Below are positions 1 to 15,732 of a stretch of 64,000 bases of DNA, piece after piece. Position 1 is the first letter of the stretch; the number at the start of each line of letters is the position of its first letter. The notes under the pieces were generated by a model. It had not been told where the DNA came from and did no database searches. It saw only the letters and a program-made list of their open reading frames with translations. This DNA comes from Ptiloglossa arizonensis. Taxonomy: Eukaryota; Arthropoda; Insecta; Hymenoptera; Colletidae. The stretch lies in the NCBI RefSeq assembly GCF_051014685.1, contig NW_027478784.1:434001-498000 (forward strand), written 5' to 3'. The position numbers and the translations under genes were made by a program.

Positions 1-63
1 ATTATGCGTTATACGCTATACGTAATGCGTTATAGGTCATACCTTATACGTGATACGTCATAC
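1..63. repeat. A-block landmark (first copy)
   Basis: Nine variant-rich heptamers: a GTTATGC-type unit, GTTATAC, GCTATAC, GTAATGC, GTTATAG, GTCATAC, CTTATAC, GTGATAC, GTCATAC. The core AGGTCATACCT (34-44) is an imperfect dyad, with 4-bp arms AGGT and ACCT around CAT, flanked by TATA on both sides. More than 50 copies occur in the window. Verified core starts (GGTCATACC) include 35, 518, 6825, 7007, 7385, 7875, 11270, 11452, 11830, 12320, 15743, 15925, 16688, 17367, 20370, 20552, 21308, 22057, 23345, 24157, 25116, 25767, 26432, 27720, 28532 and 29491. It is absent from about 530-6820 and 37.75-44.66 kb. The last copy, near 63915, has the core changed to GATCATACC. Confidence 0.93.
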
Positions 64-1130
64 GTTATACGTTATACGTGATACGTTATACGTTATACGT
101 TATACGTTATACGTTGTACGTTATACGTTATATGTAATATGTAATACGTTATACGTTATACGCTATACGTTATACGTTACACGTTATACGTTATACATTA
201 CACGTTCTACGTTATACGTTATGCGTTATACGTTATGCGTTATACGTTATACGTTATACGTTATACGTTATACGTTATACGTTATACGTTATACGTTATA
301 CGTTATACGTTATACGTTATACGTTATACGTTATACGTTATACGTTAAACGTTAGACGTTATATGTTCTACGTTATACGTTGTACGTTATACGTTATATG
401 TAATATGTAATACGTTATACGTTATACGTTATACGTTATACGTTATAAGTTATACGTTATACGTTATACGTTATACGTTATACATTATGCGTTATACGCT
501 ATACGTAATGCGTTATAGGTCATACCTTATACGTGATACGTCATACGTTATACGTTATACGTGATACGTTATACGTTATACGTTATACGTTATACGTTGT
601 ACGTTATACGTTATATGTAATATGTAATACGTTATACGTTATACGCTATACGTTATACGTTACACGTTATACGTTATACATTACACGTTATACGTTATAC
701 GTTATGCGTTATACGTTATGCGTTATACGTTATACGTTATACGTTATACGTTATACGTTATACGTTATAAGTTATACGTTATACGTTATACGTTATACGT
801 TATACGTTATACGTTATACGTTATACGTTATACGTTAAACGTTATACGTTATACTTTATACGTTATACGATATACGTTATACGTTAAACGTTGTACGTTA
901 TACGTTATACGTTATACGTTATACGTTATACGTTATACGTTAAACGTTATACGTTATACGTTATACGTTATACGTTATACGTTATACGTTATACGTTATA
1001 CGTTATACGTTGTACGTTATACGTTGTAAGTTATACGTTGTACGTTATACGTTATACGTTATACGTTATACGTTATACGTTATACGTTATACGTTATACG
1101 TTATACGTTATACGTTATACGTTATACGTT
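1..1130. repeat. Partial long-repeat copy at the left window edge
   Basis: This stretch matches 7351-8480 (offset 7350) and 11796-12925, including the A-block, the doubled GTGATAC units, CATTACAC-type words and the rare GTTGTAA unit near 1024. It is the tail of a long-repeat copy whose start lies outside the window. It contains two A-blocks 483 bp apart (GGTCATACC at 35 and 518); the matching pair in later copies is 490 bp apart (7385 and 7875), one unit longer. Confidence 0.85.
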
Positions 1131-4100
1131 ATACGTTATTCGTTATACGTTATACGTAATACGTTATACGTTATGCGTTATACGTTATACGTTATACGTT
1201 ATACGTTATACGTTAAACGTTATACGTTATACGTTATACGTTATACGATATACGTTATACGTTATACGTTGTACGTTATACGTTATACGTTATACGTTAT
1301 ACGTTATACGTTATACGTTATACGTTATACGTTATACGTTGTACGTTATACGTTATACGTTATACGTTATACGTTATACGTTATACGTTATACGTTATAC
1401 GTTATACGTTATACGTTATACGTTATACGTTATACGTTATACGTTATACGTTATACGCTATACGTTATACGTTACACGTTATACGTTATACGTTATGCGT
1501 TATACGGTATACGTTATACGTTATACGTTATACGTTGTACGTTATACGTTATATGTAATATGTAATACGTTATACGTTATACGTTAAACGTTAGACGTTA
1601 TATGTTATACGTTATACGTTGTACGTTATACGTTATATGTAATATGTAATACGTTATACGCTATACGTTATACGTTACACGTTATACGTTATACGTTATA
1701 CGTTATACGTTATACGTTAGACGTTATAGGTTATACGTTAGACGTTATATGTTATACGTTATACGTTGTACGTTATACGTTATATGTAATATGTAATACG
1801 TTATACGTTATACGCTATACGTTATACGTTATACGTTATACGTTATACGTTATACGTTATTCGTTATACGTTATACGTAATACGTTATACGTTATGCGTT
1901 ATACGTTATACGTTATACGTTATACGTTAAACGTTATACGTTATACGTTATACGTTATACGATATACGTTATACGTTATACGTTGTACGTTATACGTTAT
2001 ACGTTATACGTTACACGTTATACGTTATACGTTATGCGTTATACGTTATGCGTTATACGTTATATGTAATATGTAATACGTTATACGTTATACGTTAAAC
2101 GTTAGACGTTATATGTTATACGTTATACGTTGTACGTTATACGTTATATGTAATATGTAATACGTTATACGCTATACGTTATACGTTACACGTTATACGT
2201 TATACGTTATACGTTATACGTTATACGTTAGACGTTATAGGTTATACGTTAGACGTTATATGTTATACGTTGTACGTTATACGTTATACGTTATACGTTA
2301 TACGTTATACGTTATACGTTATACGTTATACGTTATACGTTATACGTTATACGTTATACGTTATACGTTATTCGTTATACGTTATACGTAATACGTTATA
2401 CGTTATGCGTTATACGTTATACGTTATACGTTATACGTTATACGTTAAACGTTATACGTTATACGTTATACGTTATACGATATACGTTATACGTTATACG
2501 TTGTACGTTATACGTTATACGTTATACGTTACACGTTATACGTTATACGTTATGCGTTATACGTTATGCGTTATACGTTATACGTTATACGTTATACGTT
2601 AGACGTTATAGGTTATACGTAATACGTTATACGTTATATGTAATATGTAATACGTTATACGTTATACGTTAAACGTTAGACGTTATATGTTATACGTTAT
2701 ACGTTGTACGTTATACGTTATATGTAATATGTAATACGTTATACGTTATACGCTATACGTTATACGTTACACGTTATACGTTATACGTTATGCGTTATAC
2801 GTTATGCGTTATACGTTATACGTTATACGTTAGACGTTATAGGTTATACGTTAGACGTTATATGTTATACGTTATACGTTGTACGTTATACGTTATATGT
2901 AATATGTAATACGTTATACGTTATACGCTATACGTTATACGTTACACGTTATACGTTATACGTTATGCGTTATACGTTATGCGTTATACGTTATACGTTA
3001 TACGTTATACGTTAGACGTTATAGGTTATACGTAATACGTAATACGTTTTACGATATACGTTATACGTTACACGTTATACGTTATACGTTATACGTTATA
3101 AGTTATACGTTATACGTTATACGTTATACGTTATAAGTTATACGTTATACGTTATACGGTATACGTTATACGTTATACGTTATACGTTGTACGTTATACG
3201 TTATATGTAATATGTAATACGTTATACGTTATACGTTAAACGTTAGACGTTATATGTTATACGTTATACGTTGTACGTTATACGTTATATGTAATATGTA
3301 ATACGTTATACGCTATACGTTATACGTTACACGTTATACGTTATACGTTATACGTTATACGTTAGACGTTATAGGTTATACGTTAGACGTTATATGTTAT
3401 ACGTTATACGTTGTACGTTATACGTTATATGTAATATGTAATACGTTATACGTTATACGCTATACGTTATACGTTACACGTTATACGTTATACGTTATGC
3501 GTTATACGTTATGCGTTATACGTTATACGTTATACGTTATACGTTAGACGTTATAGGTTATACGTAATACGTAATACGTTTTACGATATACGTTATACGT
3601 TACACGTTATACGTTATACGTTATACGTTATAAGTTATACGTTATACGTTATACGGTATACGTTATACGTTATACGTTATACGTTACACGTTATACGTTA
3701 TACGTTATGCGTTATACGTTATGCGTTATACGTTATACGTTATACGTTATACGTTAGACGTTATAGGTTATACGTAATACGTAATACGTTTTACGATATA
3801 CGTTATAGGTTACACGTTATACGTTATACGTTATACGTTATAAGTTATACGTTATACGTTATACGGTATACGTTATACGTTAAACGTTAGACGTTATATG
3901 TTATACGTTATAGGTTACACGTTATACGTTATACGTTATACGTTATAAGTTATACGTTATACGTTATACGGTATACGTTATACGTTAAACGTTAGACGTT
4001 ATATGTTATACGTTATACGTTATACGTTGTACGTTATACGTTATACGTTATACGTTATACGTTATACGTTATACGTTATACGTTACACGTTATACGTTAT

Positions 4101-4368
4101 ACGTTATGCGTTATACGTTATGCGTTATACGTTATACGTTATACGTTATACGTTAGACGTTATAGGTTATACGTAATACGTAATACGTTTTACGATATAC
4201 GTTATAGGTTACACGTTATACGTTATACGTTATACGTTATAAGTTATACGTTATACGTTATACGGTATACGTTATACGTTAAACGTTAGACGTTATATGT
4301 TATACGTTATACGTTATACGTTGTACGTTATACGTTATATGTAATATGTAATACGTTATACGTTATAC

Positions 4369-4438
4369 GTTAAACGTTAGACGTTATATGTTATACGTTA
4401 TACGTTGTACGTTATACGTTATATGTAATATGTAATAC
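4369..4438. repeat. B-block word (representative copy)
   Basis: Ten units: GTTAAAC, GTTAGAC, GTTATAT, two consensus units, GTTGTAC, consensus, GTTATAT, GTAATAT, GTAATAC. The same 70-bp word recurs dozens of times, most densely at 1.5-6.2, 9.4-10.6, 13.9-15.1, 17.6-20, 22.8-24.1, 27.2-28.4 and 37.7-43.3 kb. The GTTAGAC and GTTATAT units give it the stop codons that end many of the spurious + strand ORFs. Confidence 0.9.
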
Positions 4439-4536
4439 GTTATACGTTATACGCTATACGTTATACGTTACACGTTATACGTTATACGTTATGCGTTATA
4501 CGGTATGCGTTATACGTTATACGTTATACGTTATAC

Positions 4537-4655
4537 GTTAGACGTTATAGGTTATACGTAATACGTAATACGTTTTACGATATACGTTATAGGTTACACG
4601 TTATACGTTATACGTTATACGTTATAAGTTATACGTTATACGTTATACGGTATAC
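4537..4655. repeat. C-block word (representative copy)
   Basis: A 17-unit word: GTTAGAC, GTTATAG, consensus, two GTAATAC units, GTTTTAC, a GATATAC or consensus unit, then a GTTACAC unit, a GTTATAA unit and finally GGTATAC, separated by consensus units. It alternates with B-blocks across 2.6-6.2 kb and recurs inside each long repeat. The paired GTAATAC units create TACGTA palindromes, and GTTATAA followed by G creates TTATAA, neither of which occurs in the pure array. Confidence 0.88.
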
Positions 4656-6814
4656 GTTATACGTTATACGTTATACGTTGTACGTTATACGTTATATGTA
4701 ATATGTAATACGTTATACGTTATACGTTAAACGTTAGACGTTATATGTTATACGTTATACGTTGTACGTTATACGTTATATGTAATATGTAATACGTTAT
4801 ACGCTATACGTTATACGTTACACGTTATACGTTATACGTTATGCGTTATACGTTATGCGTTATACGTTATACGTTATACGTTATACGTTATACGTTATAC
4901 GTTATACGTTATACGTTATACGTTATACGTTACACGTTATACGTTATACGTTATACGTTGTACGTTATACGTTAAACGTTAGACGTTATATGTTATACGT
5001 TATACGTTATACGTTGTACGTTATACGTTATATGTAATATGTAATACGTTATACGTTATACGTTAAACGTTAGACGTTATATGTTATACGTTATACGTTG
5101 TACGTTATACGTTATATGTAATATGTAATACGTTCTACGTTATACACTATACGTTATACGTTACACGTTATACGTTATACGTTATGCGTTATACGTTATA
5201 CGTTATACGTAATACGTTATACGTTATACGTTATACGTTATACGTTATACGTTATACGTTATACGTTATACGTTATACGTTAGACGTTATAGGTTATACG
5301 TAATACGTAATACGTTTTACGTTATACGTTATACGTTACACGTTATACGTTATACGTTATACGTTATAAGTTATACGTTATACGTTATACGTTATACGTT
5401 ATACGTTAGACGTTATAGGTTATACGTTAGACGTTATATGTTATACGTTATACGTTGTACGTTATACGTTATATGTAATATGTAATACGTTATACGTTAT
5501 ACGCTATACGTTATACGTTACACGTTATACGTTATACGTTATGCGTTATACGTTATGCGTTATACGTTATACGTTATACGTTATACGTTAGACGTTATAG
5601 GTTATACGTAATACGTAATACGTTTTACCATATACGTTATACGTTACACGTTATACGTTATACGTTATACGTTATAAGTTATACGTTATACGTTATACGG
5701 TATACGTTATACGTTATACGTTATACGTTGTACGTTATACGTTATATGTAATATGTAATACGTTATACGTTATACGTTAAACGTTAGACGTTATATGTTA
5801 TACGTTATACGTTGTACGTTATACGTTATATGTAATATGTAATACGTTATAAGTTATACGCTATACGTTATACGTTACACGTTATACGTTATACGTTATG
5901 CGTTATACGTTATGCGTTATACGTTATACGTTATACGTTATACGTTATACGTTATACGTTATACGTTATACGTTATACGTTATACGTTACACGTTATACG
6001 TTATACGTTATACGTTGTACGTTATACGTTAAACGTTAGACGTTATATGTTATACGTTATACGTTATACGTTGTACGTTATACGTTATATGTAATATGTA
6101 ATACGTTATACGTTATACGTTATACGTTAAACGTTAGACGTTATATGTTATACGTTATACGTTGTACGTTATACGTTATATGTAATATGTAATCCGTTCT
6201 ACGTTATACGCTATACGTTATACGTTACACGTTATACGTTACACGTTATGCGTTATACGTTATACGTTATACGTAATACGTTATACGTTATACGTTATAC
6301 GTTATACGTTATACGTTATACGTTATACGTTATACGTTATACGTTATACGTTAGACGTTATAGGTTATACGTAATACGTAATACGTTTTACGTTATACGT
6401 TATACGTTACACGTTATACGTTATACGTTATACGTTATAAGTTATACGTTATACGTTATACGTTTTACGTTATACGTTAGACGTTATAGGTTATACGTTA
6501 TACGTTATACGTTACACGTTATACGTTATACGTTATACGTTATAAGTTATACGTTATACGTTATACGGTATACGTTATACGTTATACGTTATACGTTATA
6601 CGTTATACGTTATACGTTATACGTTATACGTTATACGTTATACGTTATACGTTATACGTTATACGTTATTCGTTATACGTTATACGTTATACGTTATACG
6701 TTATACGTTATACGTTTTACGTTATACGTTAAACGTTAGACGTTATACGTTATACGTTATACGATATACGTTATACGTTATACGTTATACGTTATGCGTT
6801 ATACGCTATACGTT

Positions 6815-9800
6815 ATGCATTATAGGTCATACCTTATACGTGATACGTCATACGTTATACGTTATACGTGATACGTTATACGTTATACGTTATACGTTAT
6901 ACGTTATACGTTGTACGTTATACGTTATATGTAATATGTAATATGTTATACGTTATACGTTATACGTTATACGTTATGCGTTATACGCTATACGTTATGC
7001 ATTATAGGTCATACCTTATACGTGATACGTCATACGTTATACGTTATACGTTATACGTTATACGTTATACGTTATACGTTGTACGTTATACGTTATATGT
7101 AATATGTAATATGTTATACGTTATACGCTATACGTTATACGTTACACGTTATACGTTATACGTTATACGTTATACGTTATACGTTATACGTTATACGTTA
7201 TACGTTATACGTTATACGTTATACGTTATACGTTATACGTTATACGTTATACGTTATACGTTATACGTTATACGTTATACGTTATACGTTATACGTTATA
7301 CGTTATACGTTATAAGTTATACGTTATACGTTATACGTTATACGTTATACATTATGCGTTATACGCTATACGTAATGCGTTATAGGTCATACCTTATACG
7401 TGATACGTCATACGTTATACGTTATACGTGATACGTTATACGTTATACGTTATACGTTATACGTTGTACGTTATACGTTATATGTAATATGTAATACGTT
7501 ATACGTTATACGCTATACGTTATACGTTACACGTTATACGTTATACATTACACGTTCTACGTTATACGTTATGCGTTATACGTTATGCGTTATACGTTAT
7601 ACGTTATACGTTATACGTTATACGTTATACGTTATACGTTATACGTTATACGTTATACGTTATACGTTATACGTTATACGTTATACGTTATACGTTATAC
7701 GTTAAACGTTAGACGTTATATGTTCTACGTTATACGTTGTACGTTATACGTTATATGTAATATGTAATACGTTATACGTTATACGTTATACGTTATACGT
7801 TATAAGTTATACGTTATACGTTATGCGTTATACGCTATACATTATGCGTTATACGCTATACGTAATGCGTTATAGGTCATACCTTATGCGTGATACGTCA
7901 TACGTTATACGTTATACGTGATACGTTATACGTTATACGTTATACGTTATACGTTGTACGTTATACGTTATATGTAATATGTAATACGTTATACGTTATA
8001 CGCTATACGTTATACGTTACACGTTATACGTTATACATTACACGTTATACGTTATACGTTATAGGTTATACGTTATGCGTTATACGTTATACGTTATACG
8101 TTATACGTTATACGTTATACGTTATAAGTTATACGTTATACGTTATACGTTATACGTTATACGTTATACGTTATACGTTATACGTTAAACGTTATACGTT
8201 ATACTTTATACGTTATACGATATACGTTATACGTTAAACGTTGTACGTTATACGTTATACGTTATACGTTATACGTTATACGTTATACGTTAAACGTTAT
8301 ACGTTATACGTTATACGTTATACGTTATACGTTATACGTTATACGTTATACGTTATACGTTGTACGTTATACGTTGTAAGTTATACGTTGTACGTTATAC
8401 GTTATACGTTATACGTTATACGTTATACGTTATACGTTATACGTTATACGTTATACGTTATACGTTATACGTTATACGTTGTACGTTATACGTTATACGT
8501 TATACGTTATACGTTATACGTTATACGTTATACGTTAAACGTTAGACGTTATATGTTCTACGTTATACGTTGTACGTTATACTTTATATGTAATATGTAA
8601 TACGTTATACGTTATACGCTGTACGTTATACGTTACACGTTATACGTTATACGTTATGCGTTATACGTTATGCGTTACACGTTATACGTTATACGTTATA
8701 CGTTATACGTTATACGTTATACGCTATACGTTATACGTTATACGTTAAACGTTATACGTTATACGTTATACGTTATACGATATACGTTATACGTTAAACG
8801 TTGTACGTTATACGTTATACGTTATACGTTATACGTTATACGTTATACGTTATACGTTATACGTTATACGTTATACGTTAAACGTTAGACGTTATATGTT
8901 ATACGTTATACGTTGTACGTTATACGTTGTATGTAATATGTAATACGTTATACGTTATACGCTATACGGTATACGTTACACGTTATACGTTATACGTTAT
9001 GCGTTATACGTTATGCGTTATACGTTATACGTTATACGTTATACGTTATACGTTATACGTTATACGTTATACGTTATACGTTATACGTTATACGTTATTC
9101 GTTATACGTTATACGTAATACGTTATACGTTATGCGTTATACGTTATACGTTATACGTTATACGTTATACGTTAAACGTTATACGTTATACGTTATACGT
9201 TATACGATATACGTTATACGTTATACGTTGTACGTTATACGTTATACGTTATACGTTATACGTTATACGTTATACGTTATACGTTATACGTTATACGTTG
9301 TACGTTATACGTTATACGTTATCCGTTATACGTTATACGTTATACGTTATACGTTATACGTTATACGTTATAAGTTATACGTGATACGTTATACGTTATA
9401 CGTTATACGTTATACGTTGTACGTTATACGTTAAACGTTAGACGTTATATGTTATACGTTATACGTTATACGTTGTACGTTATACGTTATATGTAATATG
9501 TAATACGTTATACGTTATACGTTAAACGTTAGACGTTATATGTTATACGTTATACGTTGTACGTTATACGTTATATGTAATATGTAATACGTTATACGTT
9601 ATACGCTATACGTTATACGTTACACGTTATACGTTATACGTTATGCGTTATACGTTATGCGTTATACGTTATACGTTATACGTTATACGTTAGACGTTAT
9701 AGGTTATACGTAATACGTAATACGTTTTACGATATACGTTATACGTTACACGTTATACGTTATACGTTATACGTTATAAGTTATACGTTATACGTTATAC

Positions 9801-11259
9801 GGTATACGTTATACGTTATACGTTATACGTTGTACGTTATACGTTATATGTAATATGTAATACGTTATACGTTATACGTTAAACGTTAGACGTTATATGT
9901 TATACGTTATACGTTGTACGTTATACGTTATATGTAATATGTAATACGTTATACGCTATACGTTATACGTTACACGTTATACGTTATACGTTATGCGTTA
10001 TACGTTATGCGTTATACGTTATACGTTATACGTTATACGTTATACGTTATACGTTATACGTTATACGTTATACGTTATACGTTACACGTTATACGTTATA
10101 CGTTATACGTTGTACGTTATACGTTAAACGTTAGACGTTATATGTTATACGTTATACGTTATACGTTGTACGTTATACGTTATATGTAATATGTAATACG
10201 TTATACGTTATACGTTAAACGTTAGACGTTATATGTTATACGTTATACGTTGTACGTTATACGTTATATGTAATATGTAATACGTTCTACGTTATACACT
10301 ATACGTTATACGTTACACGTTATACGTTATACGTTATGCGTTATACGTTATACGTTATACGTAATACGTTATACGTTATACGTTATACGTTATACGTTAT
10401 ACGTTATACGTTATACGTTATACGTTATACGTTAGACGTTATAGGTTATACGTTATACGTTATACGTTGTACGTTATACGTTATATGTAATATGTAATAC
10501 GTTATACGTTATACGTTAAACGTTAGACGTTATATGTTATACGTTATACGTTGTACGTTATACGTTATATGTAATATGTAATCCGTTCTACGTTATACGC
10601 TATACGTTATACGTTACACGTTATACGTTACACGTTATGCGTTATACGTTATATGTAATATGTAATCCGTTCTACGTTATACGCTATACGTTATACGTTA
10701 CACGTTATACGTTACACGTTATGCGTTATACGTTATACGTTATACGTAATACGTTATACGTTATACGTTATACGTTATACGTTATACGTTATACGTTAGA
10801 CGTTATAGGTTATACGTAATACGTAATACGTTTTACGTTATACGTTATACGTTACACGTTATACGTTATACGTTATACGTTATAAGTTATACGTTATACG
10901 TTATACGTTTTACGTTATACGTTAGACGTTATAGGTTATACGTTATACGTTATACGTTACACGTTATACGTTATACGTTATACGTTATAAGTTATACGTT
11001 ATACGTTATACGGTATACGTTATACGTTATACGTTATACGTTATACGTTATACGTTATACGTTATACGTTATACGTTATACGTTATACGTTATACGTTAT
11101 ACGTTATACGTTATTCGTTATACGTTATACGTTATACGTTATACGTTATACGTTATACGTTTTACGTTATACGTTAAACGTTAGACGTTATACGTTATAC
11201 GTTATACGATATACGTTATACGTTATACGTTATACGTTATGCGTTATACGCTATACGTT
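6815..11259. repeat. Long higher-order repeat, copy 1 (4445 bp)
   Basis: Start chosen at the ATGCAT made where a GTTATGC unit meets ATTATAG in the A-block (6815); a second ATGCAT lies 182 bp on (6997). The copy carries four A-blocks (6825, 7007, 7385, 7875), then GATATAC/GTTAAAC words, then B and C words. The next copy follows at an offset of exactly 4445 bp (635 units). Eleven spurious ORFs between 6868 and 10189 recur at +4445 with identical translations, so the two copies are nearly identical. Near its end the word starting GTAATCC, GTTCTAC is tandemly doubled 84 bp apart (10578 and 10662). The copy then lacks four units (28 bp) present at the matching place near 6.25-6.35 and 15.2 kb. Confidence 0.92.
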
Positions 11260-14200
11260 ATGCATTATAGGTCATACCTTATACGTGATACGTCATACGT
11301 TATACGTTATACGTGATACGTTATACGTTATACGTTATACGTTATACGTTATACGTTGTACGTTATACGTTATATGTAATATGTAATATGTTATACGTTA
11401 TACGTTATACGTTATACGTTATGCGTTATACGCTATACGTTATGCATTATAGGTCATACCTTATACGTGATACGTCATACGTTATACGTTATACGTTATA
11501 CGTTATACGTTATACGTTATACGTTGTACGTTATACGTTATATGTAATATGTAATATGTTATACGTTATACGCTATACGTTATACGTTACACGTTATACG
11601 TTATACGTTATACGTTATACGTTATACGTTATACGTTATACGTTATACGTTATACGTTATACGTTATACGTTATACGTTATACGTTATACGTTATACGTT
11701 ATACGTTATACGTTATACGTTATACGTTATACGTTATACGTTATACGTTATACGTTATAAGTTATACGTTATACGTTATACGTTATACGTTATACATTAT
11801 GCGTTATACGCTATACGTAATGCGTTATAGGTCATACCTTATACGTGATACGTCATACGTTATACGTTATACGTGATACGTTATACGTTATACGTTATAC
11901 GTTATACGTTGTACGTTATACGTTATATGTAATATGTAATACGTTATACGTTATACGCTATACGTTATACGTTACACGTTATACGTTATACATTACACGT
12001 TCTACGTTATACGTTATGCGTTATACGTTATGCGTTATACGTTATACGTTATACGTTATACGTTATACGTTATACGTTATACGTTATACGTTATACGTTA
12101 TACGTTATACGTTATACGTTATACGTTATACGTTATACGTTATACGTTAAACGTTAGACGTTATATGTTCTACGTTATACGTTGTACGTTATACGTTATA
12201 TGTAATATGTAATACGTTATACGTTATACGTTATACGTTATACGTTATAAGTTATACGTTATACGTTATGCGTTATACGCTATACATTATGCGTTATACG
12301 CTATACGTAATGCGTTATAGGTCATACCTTATGCGTGATACGTCATACGTTATACGTTATACGTGATACGTTATACGTTATACGTTATACGTTATACGTT
12401 GTACGTTATACGTTATATGTAATATGTAATACGTTATACGTTATACGCTATACGTTATACGTTACACGTTATACGTTATACATTACACGTTATACGTTAT
12501 ACGTTATAGGTTATACGTTATGCGTTATACGTTATACGTTATACGTTATACGTTATACGTTATACGTTATAAGTTATACGTTATACGTTATACGTTATAC
12601 GTTATACGTTATACGTTATACGTTATACGTTAAACGTTATACGTTATACTTTATACGTTATACGATATACGTTATACGTTAAACGTTGTACGTTATACGT
12701 TATACGTTATACGTTATACGTTATACGTTATACGTTAAACGTTATACGTTATACGTTATACGTTATACGTTATACGTTATACGTTATACGTTATACGTTA
12801 TACGTTGTACGTTATACGTTGTAAGTTATACGTTGTACGTTATACGTTATACGTTATACGTTATACGTTATACGTTATACGTTATACGTTATACGTTATA
12901 CGTTATACGTTATACGTTATACGTTGTACGTTATACGTTATACGTTATACGTTATACGTTATACGTTATACGTTATACGTTAAACGTTAGACGTTATATG
13001 TTCTACGTTATACGTTGTACGTTATACTTTATATGTAATATGTAATACGTTATACGTTATACGCTGTACGTTATACGTTACACGTTATACGTTATACGTT
13101 ATGCGTTATACGTTATGCGTTACACGTTATACGTTATACGTTATACGTTATACGTTATACGTTATACGCTATACGTTATACGTTATACGTTAAACGTTAT
13201 ACGTTATACGTTATACGTTATACGATATACGTTATACGTTAAACGTTGTACGTTATACGTTATACGTTATACGTTATACGTTATACGTTATACGTTATAC
13301 GTTATACGTTATACGTTATACGTTAAACGTTAGACGTTATATGTTATACGTTATACGTTGTACGTTATACGTTGTATGTAATATGTAATACGTTATACGT
13401 TATACGCTATACGGTATACGTTACACGTTATACGTTATACGTTATGCGTTATACGTTATGCGTTATACGTTATACGTTATACGTTATACGTTATACGTTA
13501 TACGTTATACGTTATACGTTATACGTTATACGTTATACGTTATTCGTTATACGTTATACGTAATACGTTATACGTTATGCGTTATACGTTATACGTTATA
13601 CGTTATACGTTATACGTTAAACGTTATACGTTATACGTTATACGTTATACGATATACGTTATACGTTATACGTTGTACGTTATACGTTATACGTTATACG
13701 TTATACGTTATACGTTATACGTTATACGTTATACGTTATACGTTGTACGTTATACGTTATACGTTATCCGTTATACGTTATACGTTATACGTTATACGTT
13801 ATACGTTATACGTTATAAGTTATACGTGATACGTTATACGTTATACGTTATACGTTATACGTTGTACGTTATACGTTAAACGTTAGACGTTATATGTTAT
13901 ACGTTATACGTTATACGTTGTACGTTATACGTTATATGTAATATGTAATACGTTATACGTTATACGTTAAACGTTAGACGTTATATGTTATACGTTATAC
14001 GTTGTACGTTATACGTTATATGTAATATGTAATACGTTATACGTTATACGCTATACGTTATACGTTACACGTTATACGTTATACGTTATGCGTTATACGT
14101 TATGCGTTATACGTTATACGTTATACGTTATACGTTAGACGTTATAGGTTATACGTAATACGTAATACGTTTTACGATATACGTTATACGTTACACGTTA

Positions 14201-15732
14201 TACGTTATACGTTATACGTTATAAGTTATACGTTATACGTTATACGGTATACGTTATACGTTATACGTTATACGTTGTACGTTATACGTTATATGTAATA
14301 TGTAATACGTTATACGTTATACGTTAAACGTTAGACGTTATATGTTATACGTTATACGTTGTACGTTATACGTTATATGTAATATGTAATACGTTATACG
14401 CTATACGTTATACGTTACACGTTATACGTTATACGTTATGCGTTATACGTTATGCGTTATACGTTATACGTTATACGTTATACGTTATACGTTATACGTT
14501 ATACGTTATACGTTATACGTTATACGTTACACGTTATACGTTATACGTTATACGTTGTACGTTATACGTTAAACGTTAGACGTTATATGTTATACGTTAT
14601 ACGTTATACGTTGTACGTTATACGTTATATGTAATATGTAATACGTTATACGTTATACGTTAAACGTTAGACGTTATATGTTATACGTTATACGTTGTAC
14701 GTTATACGTTATATGTAATATGTAATACGTTCTACGTTATACACTATACGTTATACGTTACACGTTATACGTTATACGTTATGCGTTATACGTTATACGT
14801 TATACGTAATACGTTATACGTTATACGTTATACGTTATACGTTATACGTTATACGTTATACGTTATACGTTATACGTTAGACGTTATAGGTTATACGTTA
14901 TACGTTATACGTTGTACGTTATACGTTATATGTAATATGTAATACGTTATACGTTATACGTTAAACGTTAGACGTTATATGTTATACGTTATACGTTGTA
15001 CGTTATACGTTATATGTAATATGTAATCCGTTCTACGTTATACGCTATACGTTATACGTTACACGTTATACGTTACACGTTATGCGTTATACGTTATATG
15101 TAATATGTAATCCGTTCTACGTTATACGCTATACGTTATACGTTACACGTTATACGTTACACGTTATGCGTTATACGTTATACGTTATACGTAATACGTT
15201 ATACGTTATACGTTATACGTTATACGTTATACGTTATACGTTATACGTTATACGTTATACGTTATACGTTAGACGTTATAGGTTATACGTAATACGTAAT
15301 ACGTTTTACGTTATACGTTATACGTTACACGTTATACGTTATACGTTATACGTTATAAGTTATACGTTATACGTTATACGTTTTACGTTATACGTTAGAC
15401 GTTATAGGTTATACGTTATACGTTATACGTTACACGTTATACGTTATACGTTATACGTTATAAGTTATACGTTATACGTTATACGGTATACGTTATACGT
15501 TATACGTTATACGTTATACGTTATACGTTATACGTTATACGTTATACGTTATACGTTATACGTTATACGTTATACGTTATACGTTATTCGTTATACGTTA
15601 TACGTTATACGTTATACGTTATACGTTATACGTTTTACGTTATACGTTAAACGTTAGACGTTATACGTTATACGTTATACGATATACGTTATACGTTATA
15701 CGTTATACGTTATGCGTTATACGCTATACGTT
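11260..15732. repeat. Long higher-order repeat, copy 2 (4473 bp)
   Basis: Near-identical to copy 1 over its whole length, with the same A-block set (11270, 11452, 11830, 12320), the same 84-bp doubling (15023 and 15107) and the same B/C tail. It is 28 bp longer, because four consensus units missing from copy 1 are present around 15.2 kb. Both ATGCAT anchors are kept (11260 and 11442). Confidence 0.92.

Larger units (their letters stand above)
1131..6188. repeat. B/C-block territory, no A-blocks
   Basis: This stretch is built almost wholly of alternating B and C words at variable spacing, with no A-block core seen. A local duplication is visible: the segment around 4.66-5.1 kb (B-block, GTTACAC, B-block) recurs around 5.71-6.17 kb at an offset of 1057 bp (151 units), with one extra GTTATAA unit in the second copy. 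The 60-codon spurious ORFs at 4855 and 5912 translate identically, which confirms the match. It resembles the B/C stretches inside the long repeats further right. Confidence 0.8.

Noticed and set aside
34..44. Transcription terminator hairpin at the A-block dyad
   Set aside because: The arms are only 4 bp with AT flanks and no T run follows as part of the motif. It is reported as a dyad only.
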